Shown here piece by piece: positions 27,662 to 38,205 of a stretch of 64,000 nt of DNA; the first letter of the stretch is position 1, and every line of letters begins with the position of its first letter. Location of the stretch: the NCBI GenBank assembly GCA_021805445.1, contig JAJZFH010000063.1, forward strand, positions 1 to 64,000. The letters are read 5' to 3'. Below the pieces are notes generated by a model. It made no database searches. It was not told the DNA's origin and saw only the letters and a program-made list of their open reading frames with translations. This stretch comes from Pseudomonadota bacterium. GTDB lineage: Bacteria > Pseudomonadota > Gammaproteobacteria > Burkholderiales > Ferrovaceae. The translations under genes were made by a program, and so were the position numbers.

Positions 27662-29044
27662 GTGCGGCACCAGTTCAAATTCTTGGATATGTTCGCTGGT
27701 ATCGGCGGTTTTCACCATGCGTTGGCAGAACTGGGCGGGGTCTGTGTCTTGGCTTGTGAACTGGATTCCGAAGCACGCAATGTTTACCAGAAAACCTTTG
27801 AAGAAGCGGAAAATCCCGGCATTATAGTGGAAAATATCCGGGACTTGACCCGTGCAGACCCAGCGAATGAAATGTCGTTGCTGAGCAGGGAAGAAGTCCG
27901 GAGGCGCGTCCCCGACCATGACCTGTTGTGTGCGGGCTTCCCCTGCCAACCTTTCTCGAAATCCGGTGGGCAGCAAGGAGTTCGCGATAAAACGCGTGGG
28001 ACTCTGTTTCATGATTTGTTGCAGATCATCGATGCGAAGCAACCCACCTATATCTTTCTGGAAAATGTGCGCAATCTGGCTGGACCACGGCATGTCGATA
28101 CGTGGCACACCATCGTGTCCTCTTTGCAAGAGTTGGGTTACCAACTGTCTGCTGAGCCCCTGATCTTTAGTCCCCATTTGCTGTCTCCTGAAATGGGTGG
28201 AGCGCCTCAGGTGAGAGAACGTGTATTTATTCTGGGCGTTAGAAACGACAAATCAAACGGGCAACTGAAAAACATTCTTGATTTTCATCGTGACCTCAAT
28301 GAGAAAGTTTTCTGGAATCCCGATCAATGGAAGATCTTTCATTACCTTGATGCCGATCATTTGATTTCTGATTTACCTGACTATGAAATCAGCGAAAATG
28401 AGTCCATGTACCTGGAAGCCTGGGATTATTTCGTGGCCAATTTATCGCAGGATTTGTTGCCTGGTTTCCCCATATGGGCGTTCGCTTTTCGGAATAGCCC
28501 TGCGCTTGAGGATGGGATGCCGGCATGGGAGTCGGGGTTTTTGATCAAGAACTCCCATTTTTATCTGGAGAATCGTGGTTTTATCGATTCGTGGACGAAG
28601 ATGAAATGGGGGAAATCCCGGTTGACGGTGGCTGAGTTCCCCGTTTCACGGCAAAAGTTTGAATGGCAAGCCCGCAAACATCATCCTGGTAAAACTGGTA
28701 GGACCCTGAAAGATCTGGTGATTCAGTTCCGGCCTAGCGGCATCAGAGTGAAGCCCCCCACCTATCTGCCAGCATTGGTGGCGATTACTCAAACATCTGT
28801 GGTGGGGCCCTTGTTGAGAAAGGGGTCTGATCGCTATCGGAAACTCACTCCCATCGAAGCCGCGCGACTTCAGGGAGTTCCCGATGCCGTCTATTCCCGT
28901 GGTACGGTGACAGCCAGAGCCGCTTACAAACAATTGGGCAATGCGGTCAATGTGGGGTTGGTACGAAAGGTGGCGGAAATATTGATGGGGTGTTCCACTG
29001 CAAACGAATCAAGGCAGTCTGAAATGAGTTTCGTGGCACGATGA
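27662..29044 (+). CDS. DNA (cytosine-5)-methyltransferase
   Basis: Transfers a methyl group from SAM to C5 of cytosine in a specific DNA site. All landmarks are present in the 460 residues: motif I LDMFAGIGGF (8-17), motif IV AGFPCQPFSKSGG with catalytic Cys95, motif VI FLENVRN, motif VIII QVRERVFI, and C-terminal motifs IX-X (TPIEAARLQGVPD, AYKQLGNAVNV). The variable region of about 200 residues between VIII and IX, which sets the target site, is not recognisable to me. GTG start after a G-rich ribosome site. Base use is AT-richer than neighbours, and it lies beside an IS scar, so it was probably acquired. Convergent with a gene that may be its restriction partner. Confidence 0.93.
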   Translation: MRHQFKFLDMFAGIGGFHHALAELGGVCVLACELDSEARNVYQKTFEEAENPGIIVENIRDLTRADPANEMSLLSREEVRRRVPDHDLLCAGFPCQPFSKSGGQQGVRDKTRGTLFHDLLQIIDAKQPTYIFLENVRNLAGPRHVDTWHTIVSSLQELGYQLSAEPLIFSPHLLSPEMGGAPQVRERVFILGVRNDKSNGQLKNILDFHRDLNEKVFWNPDQWKIFHYLDADHLISDLPDYEISENESMYLEAWDYFVANLSQDLLPGFPIWAFAFRNSPALEDGMPAWESGFLIKNSHFYLENRGFIDSWTKMKWGKSRLTVAEFPVSRQKFEWQARKHHPGKTGRTLKDLVIQFRPSGIRVKPPTYLPALVAITQTSVVGPLLRKGSDRYRKLTPIEAARLQGVPDAVYSRGTVTARAAYKQLGNAVNVGLVRKVAEILMGCSTANESRQSEMSFVAR

Positions 29045-29052
29045 GCATAACG

Positions 29053-29646
29053 TTAGCAGGTTGGCAAAAATTGTTCCAGAAAGCGAATCTGTAACCCACG
29101 CTTTTCTTGGCTGTAATTCAGACCTTGGACCTGACGTCTGGCGCCGATGTCTTCAGGTGACTGGACATTGGCGAAAAAATTCTTGGGGATGTTTTTGGCT
29201 TTTATCTGTCCTGTGTCGCTCGTGTTGTCCAGAAATTTGATCAACACTTTTTTTTCCACGACCGCGCAACCGTTCAAGTCGACAGCCAATAGAAAGTCGG
29301 CATAATCTTTGGGAAGTTGTCTGTTGTCGTTACGTCCCATGGTGTTGACGAGGGTTAGTGTGGTGGTTTCTTTTTGTTGTCCGTTTGTTGAGTATAGTAG
29401 GGTTTTTTGGAACTTCATCTCACAGTAGATGTTGAGTTCTTTTATGAAAAAGTCCCTTCCCGTTTGGTTGACATGCCGGATTTCCCGATGACTGAAAACT
29501 TCGATGGCCAGTTCCAATAGATCACTTTTGTCGAATCGGTTTTTCAGGTCATTCAATGTGTCCCCAATGGTATCGACGGCACTGTAAAAAGCAACCCAGT
29601 CGACATGGTTTCTGAAATAATCGGCGACTTGTTGCAGGGTGGGCAT
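29053..29646 (-). CDS. Unrecognised protein, candidate restriction endonuclease partner
   Basis: I do not recognise the family. The 197-residue product from the ATG at 29646 (GAGGAA ribosome site) is mixed alpha/beta with no signal or membrane segment. DFLLAVDLNGCAVVEKKVLIKF (about residues 117-138) looks like a PD-(D/E)xK nuclease core, with Asp117 or Asp123 followed by Glu131-x-Lys133 on a hydrophobic strand; CEMKF (Glu76-x-Lys78) is an alternative. It lies 8 nt from, and tail-to-tail with, a cytosine-5 methyltransferase, a usual arrangement in type II R-M systems. An open frame extends to 29946, but the extra part lacks support. Function is inference from context and motif. Confidence 0.6.
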   Translation of the reverse strand: MPTLQQVADYFRNHVDWVAFYSAVDTIGDTLNDLKNRFDKSDLLELAIEVFSHREIRHVNQTGRDFFIKELNIYCEMKFQKTLLYSTNGQQKETTTLTLVNTMGRNDNRQLPKDYADFLLAVDLNGCAVVEKKVLIKFLDNTSDTGQIKAKNIPKNFFANVQSPEDIGARRQVQGLNYSQEKRGLQIRFLEQFLPTC

Positions 29647-29994
29647 GAGGTTCCTCGAGTTATGATCAAAAGTTGTGTATGCGGCAGGAAGTGGGTGGCG
29701 TATTCTCGATGGTTCTTCCGGAATCATTACCTCATACAAGGACGAATACGCCGTGGGACAAGATAACGTAATTGGGCTGAACAATCCAGGGAATCCTGAT
29801 GGAGTGGAACCCCCTGTTTTTTTTGATTTTGTATGGTTTTCATACTTCCTTCGCAGTGCCCGGGAACATCCGTCGGCTGACGCAGTTTCCGCAAAGAGAT
29901 CTGCCGTATGTGGCTGCGGCGGCTTCATCGTCGCAGCCAGCATCATTGTTTGTCCCGGAAGCGCCTTCGCTCAACCGGTTCGGAGTGTCGGGTT
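29647..29994. other. Gene-poor stretch between the R-like gene and clpB
   Basis: No supported gene. The minus frame of the R-like gene stays open here but has low-complexity, non-homologous sequence. TGGCTGCG (about 29910) and CGCAGCCA (about 29931) form an 8-bp inverted repeat downstream of the clpB stop, a possible clpB terminator without a T-run. The DNA may be the left scar of the inserted R-M pair. Confidence 0.35.
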
Positions 29995-32574
29995 TCAGGA
30001 GGTTTTGAACAGGAACTGCCCTCCTTTCCAGTCGGCCCGGATCGTGCTGCCTGGAAGGAAAACTCCTTCCAGGATGCGGCGGGCCAGGGGATTCTCGAAC
30101 TCGCTTTGAATCGCCCGTTTGAGGGGGCGTGCGCCATAAACCGGGTCGAAACCCACGGCGGCCAGTTGATCGAGGGCGGTATCGCTCACCTCCAGGGCGA
30201 GTTCCATCTTTTCCAGGCGGCGGGTCAATTGGGCCATCTGGATGCGGGCGATGGCGCGGACCTGAACTTCTCCCAAGGCATGGAAGACCACGATTTCGTC
30301 GATGCGATTGACGAATTCGGGACGAAAATGGGTCTTGACCTCGGCCATGACCGCCAATTTGATGACGGCCTGATCGTCTCCGGCCATTTGCTGGATCATC
30401 TGCGATCCCAGATTGGAGGTCATGACGACGACCGTATTGCGGAAATCCACCGTCCGCCCTTGTCCGTCGGTCATGCGTCCATCGTCCAGTACCTGGAGCA
30501 GGACATTGAAGACGTCGGGATGCGCTTTTTCCACCTCGTCCAGCAGGATGACGGCATAAGGTTTGCGCCGCACGGCTTCCGTCAAATAGCCGCCTTCTTC
30601 AAAGCCGACGTAGCCGGGTGGAGCGCCCAGGAGGCGGGCAACGGAATGTTTTTCCATATATTCCGACATGTCGATGCGAATCAGATGGTCTTCCGAGTCG
30701 AACAGGAAGTTGGCCAGGGTTTTACAAAGTTCGGTTTTCCCCACCCCCGTGGGTCCCAGGAACAGGAAGGAACCGTAGGGTCGGTTGGGATCGGACAGGC
30801 CGGAACGGGAGCGCCGGATGGCATCGGAAACCAGACGCACGGCTTCGTCCTGCCCAACCACGCGCTGGTGCAGGTAATCTTCCATGCGCAGCAACTTTTC
30901 CCGTTCCCCTTGCATCATTTTGGCGACGGGGATGCCCGTGGCGCGGGACACTACTTCGGCAATTTCTTCGGCCCCCACCTGGGTGCGCAACAATCTGAGG
31001 GGCTGAGACTTGCCGCTGCTCTCGGTCGTCTGGCGCAACTGGGCTTCCAGTTGAGGGATCCGCCCGTACTTGAGTTCTGAGGCTTTTTGCAGATCGCCTT
31101 GACGCTGGGCTGTTTCCATTTCCGCACGCGCCCGGTCCAGGGCTTCCTTGACGTGTTGGGAACCCTGGACCTGAGCTTTTTCGGCTTTCCAGACTTCTTC
31201 CAGATCCGCGTATTCCTGTTCCAGTTTATGAATTTCTTCTTCCAGCAAAGCCAGACGTTTCTGGGACGCCTCGTCCGTCTCGCGCCGAACCGCCTCACGT
31301 TCTATCTTGAGCTGGATCAGGCGCCGGAATAATTTATCCATGGATTCGGGCTTGGAATCGATTTCCATTTTGAGTCGGGCGGCCGCTTCATCGATCAGGT
31401 CGATGGCCTTGTCAGGCAGGAAGCGGTCGGTAATGTAGCGCTGGGACAGTTCGGCCGCCGCCACGATGGCCGGGTCCGTGATGTCCACCCCATGATGGAG
31501 TTCGTACTTTTCCTGCAGACCGCGCAGAATGGCGATGGTGTCTTCCACCGTGGGTTCGCCGACCAGCACCTTCTGGAAACGTCGTTCGAGGGCAGCGTCC
31601 TTTTCGACATATTTGCGGTATTCATCCAGAGTCGTGGCCCCCACGCAGTGCAACTCCCCGCGCGCCAAGGCGGGCTTGAGCATGTTGCCCGCATCCAGGG
31701 CCCCCTCGGCCTTGCCTGCGCCCACCATGGTATGAAGTTCGTCGATGAATACGATGGTCTGTCCTTCGTCCTGGGCCAACTCCTTGAGTACGGCCTTGAG
31801 GCGTTCTTCGAATTCCCCGCGATATTTGGCCCCCGCCAACAAGGCCGCCATGTCCAGGGCCAGTACGCGTTTGTTCCGCAGGCTGTCGGGGACTTCATCG
31901 TTGACGATACGCTGGGCCAGTCCTTCGACGATGGCGGTCTTGCCGACGCCGGGCTCACCGATCAGCACCGGGTTGTTCTTGCTCCGGCGTTGCAGGATCT
32001 GAATGACCCGCCGGATTTCGTCGTCTCGTCCGATGACGGGATCCAGTTTGCCGAGCCGGGCTCGTTCGGTCAGATCCAGGGTGTATTTTTTGAGGGACTC
32101 ACGTGCCCCCTCGCTTTCCTGACTGGTCACCCCGGCACCGCCGCGCAGGGCTTCGATCGCCTTTTCGAGGCGCGGGCGTTGAGCCCCGTTCTGGCGGAAC
32201 AGGCGTCCCACTTCGCCTTTATCCTCACATAGGGCGAGCAGAAAAAGTTCGGAAGCGATGAAAGGGTCTTGACGCTTCTGGGCTTCCTTCTCCGTCAGAT
32301 TGAGCAGGGTATTGAGATCGCGGGAGACACTGACCTCTCCGTTCGGGACAGAGAGATGGGCAACCCGCTCCAGAAGGGGAGGCAAGCCTTGTTTCAGGGG
32401 TTGTACCTGAATATCGGCGCGGGCCAGCAAGGACGCCGTGGTCCCGTCCTGCTGATCCAGCAGGGCCAGCAGCAGATGTACCGGTTCGATGTTGGCATGG
32501 TCATGACGCAGAGCCAAACTCTGCGCATCGGCAAAAGCTTCCTGAAATTTGGTGGTCAGTTTGTCAAATCGCAT
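29995..32574 (-). CDS. clpB: ATP-dependent chaperone ClpB
   Basis: Hexameric disaggregase that, with DnaK, pulls proteins out of aggregates after heat shock. The 859 residues are full length: N-domain repeats (1-145), first AAA+ domain with [13 protein letters not shown], a coiled-coil middle domain (about 410-520, rich in Glu/Lys/Arg, specific for ClpB), second AAA+ domain with [13 protein letters not shown] and [16 protein letters not shown] sigma32-type promoter lies upstream. Confidence 0.97.
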   Translation of the reverse strand: MRFDKLTTKFQEAFADAQSLALRHDHANIEPVHLLLALLDQQDGTTASLLARADIQVQPLKQGLPPLLERVAHLSVPNGEVSVSRDLNTLLNLTEKEAQKRQDPFIASELFLLALCEDKGEVGRLFRQNGAQRPRLEKAIEALRGGAGVTSQESEGARESLKKYTLDLTERARLGKLDPVIGRDDEIRRVIQILQRRSKNNPVLIGEPGVGKTAIVEGLAQRIVNDEVPDSLRNKRVLALDMAALLAGAKYRGEFEERLKAVLKELAQDEGQTIVFIDELHTMVGAGKAEGALDAGNMLKPALARGELHCVGATTLDEYRKYVEKDAALERRFQKVLVGEPTVEDTIAILRGLQEKYELHHGVDITDPAIVAAAELSQRYITDRFLPDKAIDLIDEAAARLKMEIDSKPESMDKLFRRLIQLKIEREAVRRETDEASQKRLALLEEEIHKLEQEYADLEEVWKAEKAQVQGSQHVKEALDRARAEMETAQRQGDLQKASELKYGRIPQLEAQLRQTTESSGKSQPLRLLRTQVGAEEIAEVVSRATGIPVAKMMQGEREKLLRMEDYLHQRVVGQDEAVRLVSDAIRRSRSGLSDPNRPYGSFLFLGPTGVGKTELCKTLANFLFDSEDHLIRIDMSEYMEKHSVARLLGAPPGYVGFEEGGYLTEAVRRKPYAVILLDEVEKAHPDVFNVLLQVLDDGRMTDGQGRTVDFRNTVVVMTSNLGSQMIQQMAGDDQAVIKLAVMAEVKTHFRPEFVNRIDEIVVFHALGEVQVRAIARIQMAQLTRRLEKMELALEVSDTALDQLAAVGFDPVYGARPLKRAIQSEFENPLARRILEGVFLPGSTIRADWKGGQFLFKTS

Positions 32575-32608
32575 GGTTCACTCCTGAATCATTGATGGGC
32601 CTGAAGCG

Positions 32609-32638
32609 TACATGGGGCGCATAAGGAAGAATATCAAG
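32609..32638 (-). promoter_or_regulatory. Sigma32 (heat-shock) promoter of clpB
   Basis: On the minus strand CTTGATA (32632-32638) and CCCCATGTA (32609-32617) are 14 nt apart, close to the sigma32 consensus CTTGAAA-N13-15-CCCCATNTA. It sits about 35 nt before the clpB start. Confidence 0.75.
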
Positions 32639-32715
32639 GCGAGCAGGGGGAGACCTTCAGGAAAGAACTCCGTCAGAAGTTGCTGGTATCCGCTTTGTAG
32701 CGATGCCCTCCGCCC

Positions 32716-33435
32716 TCACTCATCCTCGGGCAAGGGTGGGGGGTGCCCATCATAGATCAGGTTACGTCGCCTCTGCAGATAGGCATCGCGCATAAAAGCA
32801 TAGGGGTCCAGGGCCGCGGTATCCAGAAGGTTGGTGGCCGCCAGAAGGTTGGTACGGGTATTCAGCACATCCACAGATCCAATTTCGATTTGCTTGGTCC
32901 AGGTCGTATTGAGGTAAGGATAGATCGTCCAGGGATATTCGCCCACCAATCCCAGGGAATCGCGCACCGTACTGGGTCCCAGGATCGGAATGACGAAGTA
33001 ACTGCTGTTTTCCCAACCCCAAACCGCCATGGTCTGGCCAAAGTCCTCGCGGTGACGCTCCAACCCCACCGGAGTGGCCACATCGAAAAATCCGAAGATC
33101 CCTATCGTGCTGTCGAGAAAAAAGCGCCCGCCATCGGCGCCTCCCTGACGAAATTTCCCTTGCAGAAAATCATTGACCGTTGTACTCAGATCGGAAAGAT
33201 TCCCGAAGAAGTTGGTCACCCCTGCACGCACAAAATCCGGAGCCACCGCGCGATAGCCTTCCGCCACCGGCTTGATGACATGCCGGTCCAGCGTATCGTT
33301 GATGCCAAACATGGTGCGGTTATAAGATTGAAGGGGATCTCCTTCTGTACTGGACCCTGCGGGGACGCTGGCGCATCCGCCCAGCCCCAGCAGTGCCCCC
33401 ATTGCCACCGGTAATACTGTCTTCCACCGCCTCAT
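32716..33435 (-). CDS. mlaA: MlaA-like outer-membrane lipoprotein (VacJ)
   Basis: MlaA removes misplaced phospholipids from the outer leaflet of the outer membrane and hands them to the Mla system. The 239-residue protein has a lipoprotein signal (basic MRRWK, hydrophobic core, lipobox LGGC), then DPLQSYNRTMFGINDTLDRHV and the FFDVATPVGLERHREDFGQTMAVWG block, both MlaA signatures. AAGGAG 6 nt before the ATG at 33435 fixes the start. No other mla genes are in the window. Confidence 0.92.
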   Translation of the reverse strand: MRRWKTVLPVAMGALLGLGGCASVPAGSSTEGDPLQSYNRTMFGINDTLDRHVIKPVAEGYRAVAPDFVRAGVTNFFGNLSDLSTTVNDFLQGKFRQGGADGGRFFLDSTIGIFGFFDVATPVGLERHREDFGQTMAVWGWENSSYFVIPILGPSTVRDSLGLVGEYPWTIYPYLNTTWTKQIEIGSVDVLNTRTNLLAATNLLDTAALDPYAFMRDAYLQRRRNLIYDGHPPPLPEDE

Positions 33436-33513
33436 GCGCGCGCTCCTTGCATACATCTCTAAATGACCCACGGGAACGGGGACAGAGTATAAACGGAAAC
33501 ATTTCCCAGAATG

Positions 33514-34650
33514 TTACAGGAATCTTCCGATCAGTTCTGCGATGGGCCCCTTTTCGGCGGCCACTCCATGAGTCGGTTGGCTTTGGGCGATGGCGGTATC
33601 CGGGTCTTTCAGGCCGTGTCCGGTCAGGGTCGCCACGATCGTCGACCCCGCCTCGATGCGTCCCGCCTTCAAATCCTTGAACAGTCCGGCCAGGGAAGTG
33701 GCGGAGGAAGGTTCACAAAACACGCCTTCGGTACGGGCCAGAAGCGCCTGAGCCGCCAGAATCTCCGCATCGGTACATTCGTCGAACCAGCCACCGGATT
33801 CCCGCACTGCAGCCCAAGCCAGGGACCAGGACATCGGATTGCCAATGCGGATGGCCGTCGCGATGGTCTCCGGATGAGACACCGGTCCCCCGCGCAGAAA
33901 GGGCGCGGATCCGGCAGCCTGGTAGCCGACCATGATGGGTCGACGGGCCGTCAAGGGCGTGGGGCCGTGATAGGGACACTGACCCTGGCAATGGCCACAG
34001 GCTGCCGTCTGCACCCCACTGGCCTCGCAATAACCGCTCCAGTGTGCGCTGATATTGCCCGCATTACCCACCGGCAATACATGGTAGTCCGGGGCTGTCC
34101 CAAGGGCTTCGACGATTTCGAAGGCCACGGTCTTTTGCCCCTGCAATCGGTACGGATTGACCGAGTTGACCAGAGCAACAGGCATTTCCGCCGCGATTTC
34201 CTGCACCAGACGCATGCCGTCGTCGAAATTTCCCTGGATTTGCAGCACCACGGCCCCATGCATCATGGCCTGTGCCAGTTTACCCTGGGCAATCTTGCCT
34301 TCCGGGATGAGCACGAAGGAAGTCATGCCAGCGCGCGCTGCATAGGCCGCCGCAGCGGCAGAGGTATTCCCCGTGGAGGCGCAGATGATGGCCCGCGACC
34401 CGGCTTCCAGAGCCTTGGTCACGGCCAAGGTCATCCCGCGATCCTTGAAGGATCCGGTGGGGTTCAAACCCTCGAACTTGACCAGAATCCTTCCTTCGAA
34501 GCCCAGCACGCCGGGTAAACGCTGTAACTCGATGAGCGGGGTGTTGCCCTCATTGAGAGTCACGATGGGCGTATGCTCAGAAACCGGCAAACGGTCCCGA
34601 TAGCGGTGGATCAAACCTTGATAGTGAGCCATGGCAGTCGTCTCGGTCAT
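33514..34650 (-). CDS. thrC: Threonine synthase with cysteine-rich insertion
   Basis: PLP enzyme that turns O-phosphohomoserine into threonine. [10 protein letters not shown] carries the PLP lysine (Lys69), [18 protein letters not shown] and [11 protein letters not shown] bind the cofactor phosphate; 378 residues. Between SAHWSGY and [12 protein letters not shown], where homologues have a short loop, there is an extra stretch with Cys208, Cys218, Cys221 and Cys225 plus His220 and His228, resembling a metal site. It follows hom by 6 nt. Start at 34650 or the ATG at 34632; neither has a clear ribosome site. Confidence 0.93.
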   Translation of the reverse strand: MTETTAMAHYQGLIHRYRDRLPVSEHTPIVTLNEGNTPLIELQRLPGVLGFEGRILVKFEGLNPTGSFKDRGMTLAVTKALEAGSRAIICASTGNTSAAAAAYAARAGMTSFVLIPEGKIAQGKLAQAMMHGAVVLQIQGNFDDGMRLVQEIAAEMPVALVNSVNPYRLQGQKTVAFEIVEALGTAPDYHVLPVGNAGNISAHWSGYCEASGVQTAACGHCQGQCPYHGPTPLTARRPIMVGYQAAGSAPFLRGGPVSHPETIATAIRIGNPMSWSLAWAAVRESGGWFDECTDAEILAAQALLARTEGVFCEPSSATSLAGLFKDLKAGRIEAGSTIVATLTGHGLKDPDTAIAQSQPTHGVAAEKGPIAELIGRFL

Positions 34651-34656
34651 AAAAAA

Positions 34657-35976
34657 TCAGGAAGAAAGGGTTTCGAGGCGTAAACGCACCACGGGCGCAG
34701 AGATACTTTCAAGACCCTCGATTTCAGCGATGGCGGCATCGATCGCCCGTTCCCGCGTGACATGCGTCAACATGATCACATCCACCCGTTCTTCCCCGGC
34801 CTCCGGTTCCTTCTGGAGCATGGCTTCGATGGAAATATTCTGCTGCGCCAGGATGCCCGTGACCTCGGCCAGTACGCCGGGCCGGTCGGTGGCACGCAGA
34901 CGCAGGTAATAGGCCGTTTCAATCTCGGCCACCGGCAGCACCACTTCGTCGCGCACCTGATCGGGCTGAAAAGCCAGATGGGGCACCCGATGGCCGGGAT
35001 CGGAACCCGTCATGCGGGCGATGTCCACCAGATCCGCCACCACCGCCGAACCGGTGGGTTCGGCGCCGGCTCCGGCCCCGTAGTAAAGGGTGGAGCCCAC
35101 GGCATCCCCATGGACCAGTACGGCATTCATGACGCCATCCACATTGGCGATCAGACGACGTTCGGGAATCAAGGTCGGATGTACGCGCAACTCGATGCCT
35201 CGCTCCGTGCGCTTGGCAATTCCCAGCAACTTGATGCGATACCCCAACTCCTCGGCATAGCGGATGTCCTCTGCCGTCAGTTTCGTAATCCCCTCCACGT
35301 GGGCACGCTCGAACTGAACAGGAATTCCGAACGCAATGGCTGCCAGCAAACTCAACTTATGCGCCGCATCTACCCCTTCCACATCGAAGGTGGGATCGGC
35401 TTCGGCATAGCCCAGGGCCTGAGCCTGTTGCAAGGCTTCTGAAAAACCCATGCCCTGGTCGCGCATCTGGGTCAGGATGAAATTGCTGGTGCCGTTGATG
35501 ATCCCCGCCAACCACTGGATGCGGTTGGCGGTCAGTCCTTCGCGTAGGGCCTTGATGATGGGAATACCGCCCGCCACTGCTGCCTCGAACCCCACCATCA
35601 CCCCATGCTGCAGGGCTGAGGAAAAAATCTCGTTGCCATGCAGGGCGAGCAGCGCCTTGTTCGCAGTCACCACCGGTTTGCCGAGCGCGAGTGCACGCAG
35701 CACCAGGGTCTTGGCAGGTTCGTACCCCCCCATGAGTTCGACCACCACGTCCACATCCCCGGACTCCACCACCTGCAGCGGATCCGTGCTCAGTTGAATC
35801 CGCCCGCCGGTCTTCAGGGCCGCCCGTTCCAGATCCTGGGGACGCACGGCAGCACGCGTCACCACGATTTCCCGACCCGCCCGGCGTGCGATTTCTTCAC
35901 GATTCCGCTCCAGAATACTCCAGGTCCCGCCCCCGACGATACCCAGGCCCAGCAATCCCACTCGAATGGGTGTCAT
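34657..35976 (-). CDS. hom: Homoserine dehydrogenase
   Basis: Reduces aspartate semialdehyde to homoserine with NAD(P)H. The 439 residues comprise an N-terminal Rossmann domain ([16 protein letters not shown]), the catalytic domain ([34 protein letters not shown]) and a C-terminal ACT domain ([23 protein letters not shown]) for threonine feedback. Overlaps alaC by 4 nt. Confidence 0.96.
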   Translation of the reverse strand: MTPIRVGLLGLGIVGGGTWSILERNREEIARRAGREIVVTRAAVRPQDLERAALKTGGRIQLSTDPLQVVESGDVDVVVELMGGYEPAKTLVLRALALGKPVVTANKALLALHGNEIFSSALQHGVMVGFEAAVAGGIPIIKALREGLTANRIQWLAGIINGTSNFILTQMRDQGMGFSEALQQAQALGYAEADPTFDVEGVDAAHKLSLLAAIAFGIPVQFERAHVEGITKLTAEDIRYAEELGYRIKLLGIAKRTERGIELRVHPTLIPERRLIANVDGVMNAVLVHGDAVGSTLYYGAGAGAEPTGSAVVADLVDIARMTGSDPGHRVPHLAFQPDQVRDEVVLPVAEIETAYYLRLRATDRPGVLAEVTGILAQQNISIEAMLQKEPEAGEERVDVIMLTHVTRERAIDAAIAEIEGLESISAPVVRLRLETLSS

Positions 35977-37184
35977 AACAATCCGTCCTTACGAAACATA
36001 TCCCGAATTCCCCGGATGGCCTGACGGGTACGTGCTTCATTCTCGATCAGGGAAAACCGTACATGACCATCCCCCAACTCTCCGAACCCAACGCCGGGCG
36101 ACACGGCCGTATGCGCATCCTGAAGCAATTTCTTGGCAAACTCCAGCGATCCCGATTTCCGATAGAACTCGGGAATCTCCGCCCAGACATACATGGTCGC
36201 CTTGGGATTGGTCACATTCCAACCGATGTTGCGCAACCCCTGCACCATCACATCGCGTCGGCGCTGATAGGTGGCGCGAATGGTCTCCACGCAGTCCTGC
36301 GGCCCTTCCAACGCAACGATGGAGGCCACCTGAATAGGAGTGAAGGTGCCGTAATCATGGTAACTTTTCATGCGTCCCAGAGCGGCCACCAGATCCCGGT
36401 TGCCCACCATGAAACCAACCCGCCATCCCGCCATGCTGTAACTTTTGGACAAGGTGAAAAATTCCACTGCCACGTCCTTTGCCCCAGGCACCTGCAGGAT
36501 GGAGGGCGCCTGATAGCCGTCGTACACGATGTCGGCATAGGCCAGATCATGCACCACATAGATGCCGTATTCCTTGGCCAAAGCCACCACCCGTTCGAAG
36601 AAAGGCAGGTCCACGCATTGGGTCGTGGGATTGCTGGGAAAATTGAGGATCAGCATCTTGGGGCGAGGCCAGGAGCCGCGCAACCCTTCTTCCAGTTCCT
36701 CGAAAAAGTCCACGCCAGGGGTCATGCTGACATGGCGGATGTCGGCACCTGCAATCACGGGACCGTAGATGTGAATGGGATAACTGGGATTGGGCACCAG
36801 CACCATGTCTCCTGTGTCCAGAACCGCCAGCATGAGGTGCGCAATCCCTTCCTTGGAACCGATGGTAAAAATGGCCTCGGTTTCCGGATCCAGTTCCACG
36901 CCAAAACGACGCCGATACCAATGACAAATGGCCTTGCGTACCCGCGGAATCCCTTTCGACAAGGAATAGCCATGCGTGTCATTGCGCTGGGCTGCTTCCA
37001 CCAGTTTATCCACGATGTGCTGCGGAGTCGGTTGATCCGGATTGCCCATCCCGAAGTCGACGATGTCCTCACCCCGGCGCCGTGCGGCGGCCTTCAGTTC
37101 TCCCGTAATGTTGAATACATAGGGAGGCAAGCGTTGGATACGGGGAAATTCGGGCATGATGACGTTGCGTGTGTGGGTGAGCAA
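35973..37184 (-). CDS. alaC: Alanine-type aminotransferase AlaC
   Basis: A 403-residue class I PLP aminotransferase. [34 protein letters not shown] and the lysine block [17 protein letters not shown] are as in AlaC (YfdZ), which makes alanine from pyruvate and glutamate. In betaproteobacteria it stands first in an alaC-hom-thrC operon, as here. ATG at 37184; an ATG at 37157 (MPEFPRIQ) is also possible. Confidence 0.92.
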   Translation of the reverse strand: MLTHTRNVIMPEFPRIQRLPPYVFNITGELKAAARRRGEDIVDFGMGNPDQPTPQHIVDKLVEAAQRNDTHGYSLSKGIPRVRKAICHWYRRRFGVELDPETEAIFTIGSKEGIAHLMLAVLDTGDMVLVPNPSYPIHIYGPVIAGADIRHVSMTPGVDFFEELEEGLRGSWPRPKMLILNFPSNPTTQCVDLPFFERVVALAKEYGIYVVHDLAYADIVYDGYQAPSILQVPGAKDVAVEFFTLSKSYSMAGWRVGFMVGNRDLVAALGRMKSYHDYGTFTPIQVASIVALEGPQDCVETIRATYQRRRDVMVQGLRNIGWNVTNPKATMYVWAEIPEFYRKSGSLEFAKKLLQDAHTAVSPGVGFGELGDGHVRFSLIENEARTRQAIRGIRDMFRKDGLL

Positions 37185-37229
37185 AAGGTATCATTTTACC
37201 CTAACCCGTCACTCTGATGAAACCCTCCT

Positions 37230-37607
37230 ATGAAACTCGTGCACCATCGTGCGGACGCCCCCCTGACTTTGACCGGTCATGGCCCCGGTTTCGTTCTGAT
37301 CGATCAGGTCAAGTACACGGAAAGCCTGGTTCTCAGCCCGGAACGCCTGCAACCTGTCTGGGCTTCCCGTCTGGAACTGCTGGAAGAACGACATTTTGCC
37401 GAACTGCTCGACCATGACCCCGAATTGGTTCTGCTGGGAAGCGGGACCCGTTTCGGCTTTCCGGACTGGAGGTTGACGAGCCCCCTGCTGGAACGTGCCA
37501 TCGGACTGGAAGTCATGGATACGGCGGCGGCTTGCCGCACTTATGCCGTCCTGGCCAGTGAAGGGCGACGCGTGGTCGCCGCCCTGATCATCGAACCGGC
37601 GTCTTAG
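37230..37607 (+). CDS. Mth938-like (DUF498) domain protein
   Basis: A 125-residue cytosolic protein of the Mth938/NDUFAF3-like family (VLSPERLQPVWAS, LGSGTRFGFPDWRL, MDTAAACRTYAVLASEGRRV). Function is not established in bacteria; a mitochondrial relative helps complex I assembly. Commonly beside alaC in betaproteobacteria, here divergent from it. Its end overlaps the convergent nlpD-like gene by 20 nt. Confidence 0.85.
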   Translation: MKLVHHRADAPLTLTGHGPGFVLIDQVKYTESLVLSPERLQPVWASRLELLEERHFAELLDHDPELVLLGSGTRFGFPDWRLTSPLLERAIGLEVMDTAAACRTYAVLASEGRRVVAALIIEPAS

Positions 37608-38187
37608 AATCCGTGGCTTTGCCCCCATAGAACGCCAGCGGATTGAGCGGCTTGCCCCCATGACGGATCTCGAAATGCCAAGGCTTGTCTTTCTTGCCCT
37701 TCACGCCGGTTTCGGCGATTTTCTGTCCGCGCGTCACCACCTGACCCTGGTGAACCACTACCTTGCCGTTATGGGCATAGACACTGACATAATCATTGGG
37801 ATGTTTGAGGATCACCATCAGGCCGTAACTGGAAATCCCCTCGCCAACATAACTGACCACCCCGTCAGCCGCCGCCAATACCGGTTGGCTCTGACGAGTC
37901 GAAATATCGATGCCCATGCCATGGAGACTACCGCCTTTCTGATCGAGAGGCCAACCCCAAACAGTGCCATCCACCGTCACGGAATGCACTGTTTTTTCAG
38001 GGGCAGGAGCAGCAGCAGGGGTTTTGACCGACGGCTTCTCCTCCGGCGGAGCGACCACCGATCCACTGGGTCGGGATTCCTGAATGGGGGCAGGCACTTC
38101 AGTGGCGCATCCCGCCAGACCGAAGAGCACCATCATGCCCAGTCCGCGTTGCACGAAGAATCGGGTATTACAATAAGACAGGGACAT
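37588..38187 (-). CDS. NlpD-like lipoprotein with degenerate LytM domain
   Basis: A 199-residue lipoprotein: signal and lipobox LAGC at about 23-27, a Pro/Ala/Lys linker (30-65), then an M23-type domain (GMGIDISTRQ, VLAAADGVVSYVGEGISSYG, YVSVYAHNG, WHFEIRHGGKPLNPLAFY). The first metal histidine and aspartate pair is degenerate as in NlpD/EnvC activators, so it probably activates amidases rather than cuts murein. No LysM domain is present, unlike NlpD of E. coli. It follows pcm and surE, the familiar surE-pcm-nlpD order. Confidence 0.82.
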   Translation of the reverse strand: MSLSYCNTRFFVQRGLGMMVLFGLAGCATEVPAPIQESRPSGSVVAPPEEKPSVKTPAAAPAPEKTVHSVTVDGTVWGWPLDQKGGSLHGMGIDISTRQSQPVLAAADGVVSYVGEGISSYGLMVILKHPNDYVSVYAHNGKVVVHQGQVVTRGQKIAETGVKGKKDKPWHFEIRHGGKPLNPLAFYGGKATDSKTPVR

Positions 38188-38205
38188 CGCAAACTCCTTG
38201 CACGG

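Noticed and set aside
29647-29946. N-terminal extension of the R-like gene
   Set aside because: Low-complexity sequence with no ribosome site; the ATG at 29646 has GAGGAA upstream.
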